Shown: in pieces, positions 38,771-47,614 of the stretch
How positions within the stretch are numbered: the stretch's first letter is position 1
How the letters are laid out: every line of letters starts with the position of its first letter
Source of the DNA: Labilithrix luteola
GTDB taxonomy: Bacteria; Myxococcota_A; Polyangia; Polyangiales; Polyangiaceae
Assembly (NCBI RefSeq): GCF_001263205.1
Contig: NZ_CP012333.1
Span: 8,475,501-8,539,500 of the forward strand
DNA: 64,000 bases
Reading direction: 5' to 3'
The notes under the pieces: generated by a model
Seen by the model: only the letters and a program-made list of their open reading frames with translations
The model's database searches: none
Told to the model about the DNA's origin: nothing
Position numbers and translations under genes: made by a program

Positions 38771-40174
38771 TCAGAGGTGCGGCGCGGCGAGGATGCGCTC
38801 GATGGTGCGCGTCGTCATCGTGCCTTCGCGAACCTCGGGATCCTCGAGGAGCATCTTGTGCAGCTCGATGTTCGTGCGGATGCCACCGACGATGAACTCG
38901 TCGAGGGCACGGCGCATGCGCGTGATGGCCTCGATGCGCGTGGGCGCGTGGACGATGACCTTCGCGAGCAGCGAGTCGTAGTGCTGGGGAACGGTCCAAC
39001 CGCCGTAGACACCGGAGTCGACGCGGATGCCGGTGCCGCCGGGCGGGAAGTACTCGGTGATGAGTCCCGGCCAGGGGGCGAACGTACGCGGATCTTCGGC
39101 GTTGACCCGGCACTCGATGGCGTGGCCGCGGAAGTTCCACGGGCGCGTATCGGGGAGCTCGAGCTTTTCGCCGGCCGCGGCGCGGATCTGGAGCGACACG
39201 AGATCGAGTCCCGTGACCATCTCGGTGACGGGGTGCTCGACCTGCACACGCGTGTTCATCTCGAGGAAGTAGAGGCGCTTGTCCTCATCCATGATGAACT
39301 CGAGCGTGCCGAGCGTGGTGTAGCCCGTGTCGCTGACGGCGCGCCGAATGACTTCGCCGATCTCCTGTCGGAGCTCCGGGGTCATCGCGGGGCTGGGAGC
39401 CTCCTCGATGACTTTCTGGTGGCGGCGCTGGAGCGAGCACTCGCGTTCACCGAGCGTCCAGACGCCGCCGTGCTTGTCGGCGAGAACCTGGAACTCGATG
39501 TGCTTGGGGCGCTCGACGAACTTCTCCATGTAGACGTCGGGGTTCTTGAACCCGACTTCTGCTTCGCGCGTCGCCTGCGCGAAGTTGGAAGCGACTTCGC
39601 TTTCGCTGCGGACGATGCGCATGCCGCGCCCGCCGCCGCCGCCCGAGGCCTTCATGATGATCGGGAAGCCGATGCGCTTGGCCTCCTCGAGCGCGTGCTC
39701 GGCGTTGCGCAGGACTTCGCTGCCCGGGAGCAGCGGAAGGCCAAAACGCTTCGCGTTCATGCGCGCGGTAACCTTGTCGCCCCAAGCCTGCATGGCTTCG
39801 GGCGTCGGGCCGATGAAGGTGATTCCGCACTTGCCGCACAGGCGTGCGAACTCGGCGTTCTCCGAGAGGAAGCCGTAGCCCGGGTGAATCGCGTCTGCGC
39901 CGGTGATCTCCGCGGCGCTGATGATGGCCGGGATATGGAGGTAGCTGCGCGGGGAAGGGCCGGGGCCGATGCACACGGCTTCGTCCGCGAAGCGAACGTG
40001 GAGCGCACGAGCGTCGGCTTCCGAGTGGACGGCGACGGTGGCGATTCCGAGCTCGCGACACGCGCGAATGACGCGCAGCGCGATCTCGCCGCGGTTGGCG
40101 ATGAGGATCTTCTTGAAAGGGGGCGTCGCGGGCGGTTGGGACCACGGCGCGCTGCTCGACGGAGGCGCGCTCAT
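38771..40174 (-). CDS. accC: Acetyl-CoA carboxylase, biotin carboxylase subunit AccC
   Basis: A 467-residue ATP-grasp biotin carboxylase, of normal length apart from a 20-residue Ser/Pro-rich N-terminal extension before FKKILIANRGEIALRVIRAC. Typical motifs: HPGYGFLSENAEFARLC, PIIMKASGGGGGRGMRIV (ATP loop), HIEFQVLADKHGGVWTLGER, LEFIMDEDKRLYFLEMNTRV and the active-site RVQVEHPVTEMVTG. It carboxylates the biotin on AccB in the first step of fatty-acid synthesis. The gene follows accB with only four bases between, so they form an operon. Confidence 0.95.
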   Translation of the reverse strand: MSAPPSSSAPWSQPPATPPFKKILIANRGEIALRVIRACRELGIATVAVHSEADARALHVRFADEAVCIGPGPSPRSYLHIPAIISAAEITGADAIHPGYGFLSENAEFARLCGKCGITFIGPTPEAMQAWGDKVTARMNAKRFGLPLLPGSEVLRNAEHALEEAKRIGFPIIMKASGGGGGRGMRIVRSESEVASNFAQATREAEVGFKNPDVYMEKFVERPKHIEFQVLADKHGGVWTLGERECSLQRRHQKVIEEAPSPAMTPELRQEIGEVIRRAVSDTGYTTLGTLEFIMDEDKRLYFLEMNTRVQVEHPVTEMVTGLDLVSLQIRAAAGEKLELPDTRPWNFRGHAIECRVNAEDPRTFAPWPGLITEYFPPGGTGIRVDSGVYGGWTVPQHYDSLLAKVIVHAPTRIEAITRMRRALDEFIVGGIRTNIELHKMLLEDPEVREGTMTTRTIERILAAPHL

Positions 40175-40178
40175 GCCC

Positions 40179-40637
40179 TCAGGCCTTCTTCATCCGGAAG
40201 AGTTTCTGCCCGAACTCCACCGGCTTGCCGTTCTGGGCGTAGATCTCGACGACCGTGCCCGAGAGCTCGGCTTCGATCTCGTTCATCAACTTCATCGCTT
40301 CGATGATGCAGAGCGTCTGGCCCGGGCGAACGACCGAACCGACTTCGACGAACGACGGCGCGTCCGGGCTCGGCGATCGGTAGAACGTTCCGACGAACGG
40401 GCTCGTCACGTCGATGACGTCGCTCGGCGTCTCCGCGGCGGCAGGAGCAGCTGCAGGAGCAGCGACGCCAGCAACCGGTGCGTGGCCAACGTGGTGGAAG
40501 GTATCGGCCACGAGGGTGCGTACACCGCCACGAACGATGCGGACGCGGACTCCCTCGGACTCGTGTTCGAACTCCGCGACGTCCTTCTCCGTGAGGACCT
40601 CGAGCAACGTGCGCAGCTTGTCGATATCGACGGTCAT
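40179..40637 (-). CDS. accB: Biotin carboxyl carrier protein AccB
   Basis: A 152-residue carrier. The N-terminal helix (MTVDIDKLRTLLEVLTEKDV) is followed by an Ala/Pro hinge and the biotinyl domain VIDVTSPFVGTFYRSPSPDA with EAMKLMNEIEAE, whose Lys is the biotinylation site. It delivers carboxybiotin to the transcarboxylase. ATG 40637 gives the standard N-terminus; an upstream extension (MPERADPTTLRRA) is possible. accC follows four bases later. No accA or accD is in the window. Confidence 0.94.
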   Translation of the reverse strand: MTVDIDKLRTLLEVLTEKDVAEFEHESEGVRVRIVRGGVRTLVADTFHHVGHAPVAGVAAPAAAPAAAETPSDVIDVTSPFVGTFYRSPSPDAPSFVEVGSVVRPGQTLCIIEAMKLMNEIEAELSGTVVEIYAQNGKPVEFGQKLFRMKKA

Positions 40638-40712
40638 GGCGCGGCGCAAGGTAGTCGGGTCCGCGCGTTCAGGCAAAGGGGAAGGGCCGCGAATCGATCT
40701 ACGCAGACCCCG

Positions 40713-40741
40713 AAAGGAAAAGGGCCCGCCTGGACGGGCCC
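40713..40741 (-). terminator. Rho-independent terminator of the lipoprotein pair
   Basis: On the minus strand GGGCCCG-TCCAGG-CGGGCCC is followed by TTTTCCTTT, a GC-rich stem with a T-rich tail. It lies about 100 bases beyond the lipoprotein gene at 40839 and upstream of accB, so it should end the 42708-to-40839 transcript. Confidence 0.75.
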
Positions 40742-40838
40742 CTTGCCGGATGTCGTCGCTTCGCCGAGAGCCTCCGCGATGCTCAACGTCGCGTTGCGTC
40801 GCGTTGCGTCGTCGCCCATTCGCGGGGCGCTACTTGCG

Positions 40839-42245
40839 TCATAGACCGCTCAGGATCGCCATTCGGCTCCACGTCATGTCGGTGCCCGCCACGCAGTCCG
40901 TGTTCGGGTTGTCGGGGTGGTTGAAGCCTCCACTGATGTCACGCGCCTGATATCCGACCCGCGGCAATCCGTCGGGTGTCAGTGCGATCGAGGGGCTGTG
41001 CAGGAACCAAGCTCCGACCGTGCAGTTGGGATAGAGGAAGATCTGGTCGGGGGGGATGTCGCCGCCGAGCTCGACCTTGGTGAGACCCCAGTTCGAGTCC
41101 TGGTTCGTGCACACCGCGTCATCGCAGTGCAAAAGGCCGATGTTGTAGTTGAGCGTATAGACGAGGCGCGGGTGGTCGTTCTTGTCGACCGCGATGTCGA
41201 TGCCCACGTCGATCTGGTCGAGGTCGCTGAGCACCGTGGCGGTCCATCCCGATTCGGTCGTGCAGTTCTCGTTGCACTCGGCGTAGAGAAGCTTCCTCTT
41301 GCCCGCGTTGTCCTTCGCCAAAGCGGCTACGCGCGGTGCGCCTGACTTGGTGAGCGCCATCGTGACCATTGGCTTGATGGCAACGGCTTCGTACTCGCTG
41401 GTGTAGAGCCCGATGAGATCGAAGGGCTGCCAGCTCGCGGCCTTGTCACAATTCGCGTCACACACGGCGTACGCAGCAGTCGTCGTCACGGTGCCCGATT
41501 CGTCCTTCACGTCGTGCGCCATCGCCACGTGCGCGCGTCCATTCGCGTCGAAGCGGAGGGTGCCGCGCTGCCAGATGTCGTCGGCGATCTTGCTCTTCGT
41601 CCAGCTCGACGCCGAATGGCAGTCCGCATCGCACGCCATCCAGTGCGTCTCCGGCGTGCCCTGGCCGATTCCGAGGTAGGCGACGTAGCGGTGCATGAGG
41701 AAGCGCGGATGGCCCGCACCGTCGAGCGTGAAAGACTCGCCGGTGACCTCCTGGTCGCTGTCATGCTTGAAAATCGGCGTGCTCGTCCAGCTCGCCTGCT
41801 TGCTGCAGTCGCCTTCGCACGATGTATAGTACACGCTGTAGTACGCGTTCAGCAGCACCGACGGCTTTCCGTTCGCGTCGAGCGTCAGCATCGCATTGGT
41901 GACCGTGCCATCCGTTTCGAAGCGCACGACGGACACCGCGTCGGCGCCGCTGCAGTCCGCGGGGCAGTACGCGTAGTACGCGCCGCCGCCGGCGTACGCC
42001 GGGTAGATCGCGTGGATGCCGCCCTTCGCGTCGACTTCGAGGCTCGGCGCGGCCGTGTTGTCGGGCTCGCCCGTCGGTAGGAAGAAGCGGTTGGCGGGCG
42101 CCGTCGTGCCGTCGCCGCCGCCGTTGGGGCCTCCGGCGCCACCGTTCGTTCCGGTGTTCTTGCTGGTCGTGCACGCGCCGAGCGCCAGCGCGAGGGTGAG
42201 GGCGGTTGCGAACGTCGAGGCGTAGGTACGATGGAACACTGTCAT
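40839..42245 (-). CDS. Lipoprotein with propeller-like Cys-paired repeats
   Basis: A 468-residue lipoprotein; ATG 42245 gives lipobox LGAC (Cys 25), then a Gly/Asn-rich linker. The rest is a set of roughly 60-residue repeats, each ending in a short CxxDC or CxEDC-like pair: AYYAYCPADCSGADAVSVV, YYTSCEGDCSKQASW, HWMACDADCHSASSW, YAVCDANCDKAASWQPF and YAECNENCTTESGW. Strands such as RFDANGRAHVAMAHDV recall a beta propeller. A related style is seen at 20141. It follows the small lipoprotein at 42298 (52 bp gap) and is probably its operon partner. Surface localisation is inferred. Confidence 0.75.
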   Translation of the reverse strand: MTVFHRTYASTFATALTLALALGACTTSKNTGTNGGAGGPNGGGDGTTAPANRFFLPTGEPDNTAAPSLEVDAKGGIHAIYPAYAGGGAYYAYCPADCSGADAVSVVRFETDGTVTNAMLTLDANGKPSVLLNAYYSVYYTSCEGDCSKQASWTSTPIFKHDSDQEVTGESFTLDGAGHPRFLMHRYVAYLGIGQGTPETHWMACDADCHSASSWTKSKIADDIWQRGTLRFDANGRAHVAMAHDVKDESGTVTTTAAYAVCDANCDKAASWQPFDLIGLYTSEYEAVAIKPMVTMALTKSGAPRVAALAKDNAGKRKLLYAECNENCTTESGWTATVLSDLDQIDVGIDIAVDKNDHPRLVYTLNYNIGLLHCDDAVCTNQDSNWGLTKVELGGDIPPDQIFLYPNCTVGAWFLHSPSIALTPDGLPRVGYQARDISGGFNHPDNPNTDCVAGTDMTWSRMAILSGL

Positions 42246-42297
42246 TCTCCGTCGAAGGTCCAAGTCGAAAGGTCGAAGGGCGCGCCCGTGCGCGCGG

Positions 42298-42708
42298 TCA
42301 CTTGTCGGCCAAACAAGCGTCGAGCTCGCTCTGGCAGTGCTGCTGCATGCAGGTGTCGTCGTTGCATGCGTTGGCGTCGAGGCAGTCGCTGAGCGCGCGG
42401 ATGTACTGGAGGCCGGACTGCGAGGCGTCGTCTCCGCAGTGACCCGTGCACGACTGGTTGTCGCCACAGTTCGCGATGCACTGGATGATGCCTGCGCAAC
42501 CCACCGTGCCCGTGCCCGGGCCGCCCTCGTCCGGAGGCGTTTCGTTGCCCGTGCTCGGCTTGCCGGTCCTTGGCTTATCGTCGTCGACCTTCGAGCCTCC
42601 GTCCGTCGTCCCCGTGCTGGGGTTGCCCGTGCCGGTCGTCTTCACGGTGCAAGCGACGCTCGCGAGAGCGAAAGCCAGCGAAGCGACGCCGATGAGATGC
42701 GAACGCAT
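42298..42708 (-). CDS. Small Cys-rich lipoprotein
   Basis: A 136-residue lipoprotein with lipobox SVAC (Cys 20) and a Thr/Pro/Gly linker. The C-terminal domain of about 65 residues carries eight or nine cysteines in CxxxCGDxxxC-like spacing (IIQCIANCGDNQSCTGHCGD, DCLDANACNDDTCMQQHCQ). The pattern is typical of small disulfide-rich myxobacterial surface lipoproteins. It is first in the two-gene operon with 40839. No specific function is recognised. Confidence 0.7.
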   Translation of the reverse strand: MRSHLIGVASLAFALASVACTVKTTGTGNPSTGTTDGGSKVDDDKPRTGKPSTGNETPPDEGGPGTGTVGCAGIIQCIANCGDNQSCTGHCGDDASQSGLQYIRALSDCLDANACNDDTCMQQHCQSELDACLADK

Positions 42709-42965
42709 GATCCGAAGAACCTCCCTAAGGGCCGCGTGCTCGCGGCGGTCCGTGACGCATGACAGCTTGGACCTCCTCGATGACTGGAGGATGACCACGC
42801 CGTCCTTCGTTGAGCGTCACGGTGCGGCGCCCCGCGGAGCCGCGTTCCTAAATGGTTCCTCAGCGGATCTTCAAAGGATCCTATCGCTGCGATTCACGCG
42901 GCTCGTGTGTGCGATCGCGCCCCTGCGAGGCACGTCCCGCGCGCGTGTCACCCGTTCGGACGACG

Positions 42966-43475
42966 CTATCGGCTAGCGCGTCGGTCGAGCCATCGGACGA
43001 GGCCCTCGAGCGCGAGCACGTAGCTGTCGGGCCCGAAGCCGCTGATTTTGGCGACGCAGGCAGGCGCGACCATCGACTTGTGACGGTACGCCTCGCGCGC
43101 CTCGGGGTTCGAGACGTGCACTTCGATGCACGGGACCCCCACGGCCTTCAGCGCATCGAACAGGGCGAGCGACGTGTGGGTGTAGGCGCCGGCGTTGAGG
43201 AGCAGTCCGTCGTAGACGCCTCGCGAGCCGCCGATCCGATCGAGCAGGGCGCCTTCGTGATTCGACTGGAACGTGTCCACGTCGACACGCAGCTCGCTTC
43301 CTCGGGCGACGAGGCGCGCATGGATGTCGTCGAGCGTGTCGCGCCCGTAGATCTCCGGCTCGCGCGTGCCGAGCAGCTGCAGATTCGGACCCGAAAGGAC
43401 GAGGACGCGTCGCCGGTTCGGACGCGTCGCCTTCTTCGACGCGCTCGGTTTCGCGACGGCCTTCTTCGTTGCCAC
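42966..43475 (-). CDS. aroQ: Type II 3-dehydroquinate dehydratase AroQ
   Basis: A 169-residue shikimate-pathway enzyme converting 3-dehydroquinate to 3-dehydroshikimate. After a Lys/Ala-rich 25-residue extension come the family motifs: VLVLSGPNLQLLGTREPEIY (catalytic Tyr in EIYG), DTFQSNHEGALLDRI, LLLNAGAYTHTSLALFDAL and IEVHVSNPEAREAYRHKS (catalytic His). The basic N-terminal extension is unusual. GTG 43475 is five bases after the Roadblock stop, so the genes are probably co-transcribed. Confidence 0.92.
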   Translation of the reverse strand: MATKKAVAKPSASKKATRPNRRRVLVLSGPNLQLLGTREPEIYGRDTLDDIHARLVARGSELRVDVDTFQSNHEGALLDRIGGSRGVYDGLLLNAGAYTHTSLALFDALKAVGVPCIEVHVSNPEAREAYRHKSMVAPACVAKISGFGPDSYVLALEGLVRWLDRRASR

Positions 43476-43480
43476 GCGGC

Positions 43481-43837
43481 TCAGAGCTCGGCGAGAAGCT
43501 TCGGCGCCGCCGTTCGCATCAGGTAGCGGCCCTTGCCGAAGTTGCCTTCGGGGGTCATCGCCAGGGCGAGGAAGTAGGTCTCGCCGAGCGTGCGGATGAG
43601 CGTGATCATCTTGTCGGTGCCGACGGCAATCTCGTTGGCCGTCCCGGCCTCGAGCATCTCCGAGGCGCGCTTGATCGAACCGATGACGACGCTGAACTCG
43701 ATGCCGATCGTGTTGATGTCGAACGGCGAGTCGCTCTTCGCGTAGGTCTCCACGGCGATACCGCTCGAGTCCATGAGCAGGCCGGCGAGCCCACCTTCGG
43801 TTCCTTCGACGAGATCGCGGAGAGCCTCTTTGAACAT
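43481..43837 (-). CDS. Roadblock/LC7 family protein (MglB-like)
   Basis: A 118-residue protein beginning MFKEALRDLVEGTEGGLAGL, followed by LMDSSGIAVETYAKSDS, TIGIEFSVVIGSIKRASEML and GTDKMITLIRTLGETYFLAL, a complete Roadblock/LC7 fold. In Myxococcota such proteins (MglB and relatives) are GTPase-activating or -regulating partners of Ras-like GTPases in polarity and motility. No GTPase gene is adjacent here; aroQ follows instead. Divergent from the aconitase-like gene at 44178. Confidence 0.83.
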   Translation of the reverse strand: MFKEALRDLVEGTEGGLAGLLMDSSGIAVETYAKSDSPFDINTIGIEFSVVIGSIKRASEMLEAGTANEIAVGTDKMITLIRTLGETYFLALAMTPEGNFGKGRYLMRTAAPKLLAEL

Positions 43838-44177
43838 GGCCCACGACGTTACGGGGTTGGCGTTTCGCGCGTCAACCTCCCTCGTCCCGGCAGCCCGAGG
43901 CGGCGGGCCGAAGCGGAGAGGCACGCGCTCGAGCCTGGTCCGGTTTGTGTCCGGTCTGTGCCTGTTTACCCTCGTTCGGCGCGTTTCGAGGCCCTGGAAG
44001 AGGCTGGCAGCGCGGGCGTAGGTGCGATTCAAGGTTTTTACCGGCCTGCACGGTCGAGCCAGAAGCCCGGTTGGCATGCCTTTTAAGTCCCTGGAAATGC
44101 GAGCTCTTGACCCTCCAGGGTCCGTACGTTTAAGTTCGCGCGACGATGCGTGCACGAGCTGGGGATCCCCCCGCACG
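43838..44177. other. 340-bp divergent intergenic region
   Basis: The gap lies between the Roadblock gene (minus) and the aconitase-like gene (plus). It is less GC-rich than the flanking genes near 44080-44135. It contains CCCTGGA (44089-44095) facing TCCAGGG (44114-44120) and a TTGACC/TTTAAG promoter candidate. The open reading frames through it have no convincing composition. Confidence 0.55.
44107..44134 (+). promoter_or_regulatory. Candidate promoter of the aconitase-like gene
   Basis: TTGACC (44107-44112) and TTTAAG (44129-44134) are separated by 16 bases, giving a start site about 37 bases before ATG 44178. The -35 hexamer lies between the arms of a 7-bp inverted repeat (CCCTGGA at 44089-44095, TCCAGGG at 44114-44120), so a repressor could overlap it. 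Sequence seen; use inferred. Confidence 0.35.
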
Positions 44178-46007
44178 ATGGCTCAGAAGATTCTCGCCGG
44201 CAGATGCGCCGATTCCACGTTGTCGGGGGATTTGGTGCAGGTCAAGGTCGACCAAATCGTCCTTGCTCGCGCGCCACTCAGGGCGGTCGCCGAAGCGAGG
44301 GAAGCGGGCCTCAAGAAAACCACCGCTGAGGTTGCGATTGCCTACGACACCCATGGCGTGTCGTCGACGGCGACCCGCGCGCGGACCGAAGAAATGCATG
44401 CCGCCACGGCGGACATGCTGGCCCATGGCATTGTCCTGGCGCGGCCGGGCGTCGGCTTTCCGGCCCCCGTTCACCTCGAGCGTTTTGCCAGCCCCGCACG
44501 CCTGTGCGTGACGGACGAACCGCGCCTCGCCGGCGTGGGCGGTATCGGCATGCTGACCCTCGTGGTGTCGCCGGGCATGCTTGCGCAGGCGCTCGCCCAG
44601 GGCTCGATTCTCGTGCGCCCGCCGCGCAGCGTGCAGGTGCTCCTCTCTGGGCGTACGCGCCCCTTCGTTTGCGCGCGTGACGTTGCGCTCGAGCTCATTC
44701 GTCGTGGTCTCGGCGAGGCCGTCGGTCGGATCGAGGCGCAGCACCAGGCGCCCGTCGTCATCGAGTTCGCGGGGCCGAGCGCGCGCCTTCTCTCGGTATC
44801 GGAGCGCGCCGTTCTCGCGTCTCTCGCGCCTCAGCTTGGCGCTGCCGGCGCTCTCTTCGTGAGCGACGAGCGGACCGAGGTGTTCCTCCGCGATCAGCGC
44901 CGGAGCAAGGCGCATCGCGCGCTCATCCCGGACGCGGGCGCTCCCTGCGACGAGGTCCTCAACGTCGACCTTGGTGCCGTCGACCCGCTGTACATGGATG
45001 AAACCGGCGCCGTGCGCTCGGTGCGAGACCTGGCAGGCAAGCCCGTTTCGCAGGTCCTCCTCGGGGGCGACAGCGGCGTCACCCTCCGCGATCTCTTTGC
45101 GGCGGCGATGCTCCTCAAGTCGAAGCGCGTACCTGCGCGCGTCGAGTTCCTGGTGGCGGTGCCCTCGCGGCAGATGTTGGAAGTGCTCGCCTCGAGCGGC
45201 GAGCTCACCGACCTCATCGCGACCGGCGCGCGCCTCATCGAGCCCGATGCTCGCGTGATGAGCGGCGAGCTCTATCCCCCGGCACCAGGCGGCCTCAGCG
45301 CCCGTACGCACGATCTCGAGCCGGGCATGGCGTCGCCGAAGTCGGTTGTCATCGCGTCTGCCGAGACCCTCGCCCACGCCGTGGCCTACGGTGAGATGGG
45401 CGACCCGCGCAGCAGCTTCAAGCGCCCCGTGCGCGCCACGATTCCGCGCGCGCTCCCGACCGACGACGTCCTCGTCGTTCGCGATCGCAAGGGAACGGGC
45501 GAGGCCGGCAAGAAGGCGGCGCTCGCGACCACCGCGCCGACGCCGTGGAAGGGCAGCCAGACGCTCGAGCTGCTCGAGGGCCCTGGGCACATTGCGAACG
45601 GCAAGCAGCCGCCGCCGCCCCCGGCCTCGTCACGCAACGTCTCCGAGATCGGCGGCTTCGCCGTCGTCTGCTCGACCCTCGACGAAGTGCGCGAGCTCGC
45701 GGGACGCGCCGTGGAGCTCGCTCCGTCGCTCCGCGCGGTTCTCGCTCCGTTCATTCCGAGCGGCGCGGTCTCGCTCTTCAGCGGCGTCGGCATCGCGGCC
45801 CTGCGTTTGGACGCCGCGGGGGCGAAGAGCGTCAAGGGCCAGCGCACCGTGGCCCTTCCTCCGCCCGCGCAGTGGTCGGAGAAAGAGCCCACGGTCATCT
45901 CCTTCGGCACACAGAAGGTGCCGCTCACGTGGCTCGCCCGCGGCCAGGAACGGGCCTGGGCGAGCGCTGGGACGGCGCGCCCGCCGGCCAAGCAGGCGCG
46001 CGGCTGA
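44178..46007 (+). CDS. Aconitase-family pseudoenzyme without iron-sulfur ligands
   Basis: A 609-residue protein homologous along its length to aconitase/isopropylmalate dehydratase large subunits. It has MAQKILAGRCADSTLSGDLV, VKVDQIVLARAPLRAVAEAR (the start pattern of the family), LAGVGGIGMLTLVVSPGMLA, and AAAMLLKSKRVPARVEFLVA with VPSRQMLEVLASSGELTDLI, the position of the cluster domain. The Cys in the GSCTN loop is replaced (LLGGDSG, about residues 291-298), and the PGCSxCLGMN loop reads PDARVMSGEL (about 355-364). The catalytic DSHT-type site (TDEPRLA) is also lost. It should therefore not bind [4Fe-4S] or catalyse hydration. ATG 44178. A regulatory or structural role is inferred. Confidence 0.72.
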   Translation: MAQKILAGRCADSTLSGDLVQVKVDQIVLARAPLRAVAEAREAGLKKTTAEVAIAYDTHGVSSTATRARTEEMHAATADMLAHGIVLARPGVGFPAPVHLERFASPARLCVTDEPRLAGVGGIGMLTLVVSPGMLAQALAQGSILVRPPRSVQVLLSGRTRPFVCARDVALELIRRGLGEAVGRIEAQHQAPVVIEFAGPSARLLSVSERAVLASLAPQLGAAGALFVSDERTEVFLRDQRRSKAHRALIPDAGAPCDEVLNVDLGAVDPLYMDETGAVRSVRDLAGKPVSQVLLGGDSGVTLRDLFAAAMLLKSKRVPARVEFLVAVPSRQMLEVLASSGELTDLIATGARLIEPDARVMSGELYPPAPGGLSARTHDLEPGMASPKSVVIASAETLAHAVAYGEMGDPRSSFKRPVRATIPRALPTDDVLVVRDRKGTGEAGKKAALATTAPTPWKGSQTLELLEGPGHIANGKQPPPPPASSRNVSEIGGFAVVCSTLDEVRELAGRAVELAPSLRAVLAPFIPSGAVSLFSGVGIAALRLDAAGAKSVKGQRTVALPPPAQWSEKEPTVISFGTQKVPLTWLARGQERAWASAGTARPPAKQARG

Positions 46008-46033
46008 GGCAAATCGAAGCGCGTTCATCCTCG

Positions 46034-46059
46034 GCCCCCTCGCTCGACAAGGGGGGGGC
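46034..46059 (+). terminator. GC-rich hairpin after the aconitase-like gene
   Basis: GCCCCCT (46034-46040) can pair with the G-run at 46050-46059 (AGGGGGGGGC), about 27 bases past the stop. No T-run follows. A weak terminator or a barrier before the histidine-kinase-like gene whose GTG is at 46138. Confidence 0.35.
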
Positions 46060-46137
46060 GCGACCAAACGCGATGGGCCGGGATGAGGCTGGCGGTGGAC
46101 CCGTCCATTCTCCTATCCTGGCGGAAGGAGGCTCGTC

Positions 46138-47607
46138 GTGACCAAAGGGCGCCTGACACGGCAGGAGCTTAGCTGGCTGCTCACGCAGGAGGCACAGCAC
46201 GCCGCGGAACGTCTTCGTTCCGGCGTTCAAGTGCTGCGCACGCACGCACCGCCACCACCGCCCCCGCCGGATGCGGCCATCACGAACGCCGATCCGTCGA
46301 TGCATGTCGACGCGTCGCTCGACGCGCTCGACGACGTGATGCGCATGCTCTCGAACCTGAATCAGCGTTCGAGTAGCGCCGCATCTCCGCCTCGCCGAGG
46401 TCGCATCGATCTCGCGGCGCTCCTCGTGGAGATTGCGCCCGAAGCGCGCGTCTCGATCGAGCCGGGCAGCGGAACGGAGGTCTTCGGCGACGAAGCCGAC
46501 TTCCGGCGCATGCTGCAGGTGATGCTCGGTCACGCGAGTGGCGAAGGGCAGGCCGCCACCGTTCGTCGTGACGGTGACGACGTGCGCATTTCGGTGAGCC
46601 TCGGCCCCGATGCGTCACCCACGGCCGAGACCGAGCGCGCGTGGCTCAGTCGCATGGCGCTGCGTTACGGTGGTCGCTACGAGCTCGAAGGCGGCACCGA
46701 GGTCTTGCTGTTCCCGGCCGAGGGCGCCGTCGACAAGAGCGAGCGCGAGGCTCTCCGACGCGAGCTCGACGAGGCCCGCAAGCAGGGCGAGGTGTACGCG
46801 CGCGAGCTCGCGGCGGTGTTCGAACGTGGCGAAGATGTCGCGTCCGTATCGTCCGTACCGCCCCCCCACGGCGTACAGCCCGCCACGCGTTTCGCCACGG
46901 TGACCAAATTGTGTGCCGGTGTCGCGTCGGAGCTCCGTGCGACGCTCGGTCCTGTTTCGCGCGACCTCGCGGGGTTGCGTCGTCACGACGTCACCGACGA
47001 GCAGCTCGACGGTATGCGTCGGCGCATCCAACACGCCAAAGAGATGGTGGCGAGCCTCGCGAACATCGGCAATCTCGACGCCGAGGAATTCGCGGTGGAA
47101 GTCGATCTCGCGGAGGCGGCGCGCGCCGCCCTGCGCGACTCGGCGGCCGTTGCGGAGCGCGGTGGCGTCAACGTCGCGATGCAGACGAAGGGCGAGGGGG
47201 GAGCCTACGTTCGCGCAGGAACCAAGGCCGTGGCGGCGCTCGTGCGAGAGCTCGTCATGCACGCTGTCGCCGCGTCTCCGCGCGGTGCCACCGTCGATGT
47301 CGCCGTGCTGGCCGAGGAGAGCGCGACGAGTGGTCCGGGGTTCGTCGTCGACGACGCGGGACAGCCGCTCCCTGCCTCGGCACGTCGCGCATTTCTGGCG
47401 CTCGAGACGCACGCAGGGGCCTACGGTCGGCCGACCGGCCTTCCCATCTTCATGGCCGCCGAGCTCGCCGCCTGCCAGGGCGCGGTGCTCGAGCTTTCCG
47501 ACTCTCCCCTCGGGGGCTCCGTGTGGCCGTTCGCTTCGCGGCGCGATGACCAACTGGCGATCGTCACGATCGCGGATTTGCGAAACCTCCGAGCAAGGTT
47601 AGGCTGA
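46138..47607 (+). CDS. Degenerate double histidine-kinase-like protein
   Basis: A 489-residue cytoplasmic protein with two histidine-kinase-like modules. The first (about 75-205) resembles an ATPase domain (IDLAALLVEIAPEARV, GDEADFRRMLQVMLGHASG, LSRMALRYGGRYELEGGTEV) but lacks clear N and G boxes. A coiled-coil segment (about 207-235) follows, then a HisKA-like pair of helices with VTKLCAGVASELRATLGPV and MRRRIQHAKEMVASLANIG. The usual His is replaced by Glu there (GVASELRATL), so no phospho-acceptor is present. A second degenerate ATPase-like part ends the protein. GTG 46138 has GGAAGGAGG upstream. The receiver protein 7 bp downstream is an obvious partner. Confidence 0.68.
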   Translation: MTKGRLTRQELSWLLTQEAQHAAERLRSGVQVLRTHAPPPPPPPDAAITNADPSMHVDASLDALDDVMRMLSNLNQRSSSAASPPRRGRIDLAALLVEIAPEARVSIEPGSGTEVFGDEADFRRMLQVMLGHASGEGQAATVRRDGDDVRISVSLGPDASPTAETERAWLSRMALRYGGRYELEGGTEVLLFPAEGAVDKSEREALRRELDEARKQGEVYARELAAVFERGEDVASVSSVPPPHGVQPATRFATVTKLCAGVASELRATLGPVSRDLAGLRRHDVTDEQLDGMRRRIQHAKEMVASLANIGNLDAEEFAVEVDLAEAARAALRDSAAVAERGGVNVAMQTKGEGGAYVRAGTKAVAALVRELVMHAVAASPRGATVDVAVLAEESATSGPGFVVDDAGQPLPASARRAFLALETHAGAYGRPTGLPIFMAAELAACQGAVLELSDSPLGGSVWPFASRRDDQLAIVTIADLRNLRARLG

Positions 47608-47614
47608 CGCCTCG

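Noticed and set aside
44022..44177. N-terminal extension of the aconitase-like protein
   Set aside because: The extra residues do not match the family start (MAQKILAG...) and run through the AT-richer promoter region.
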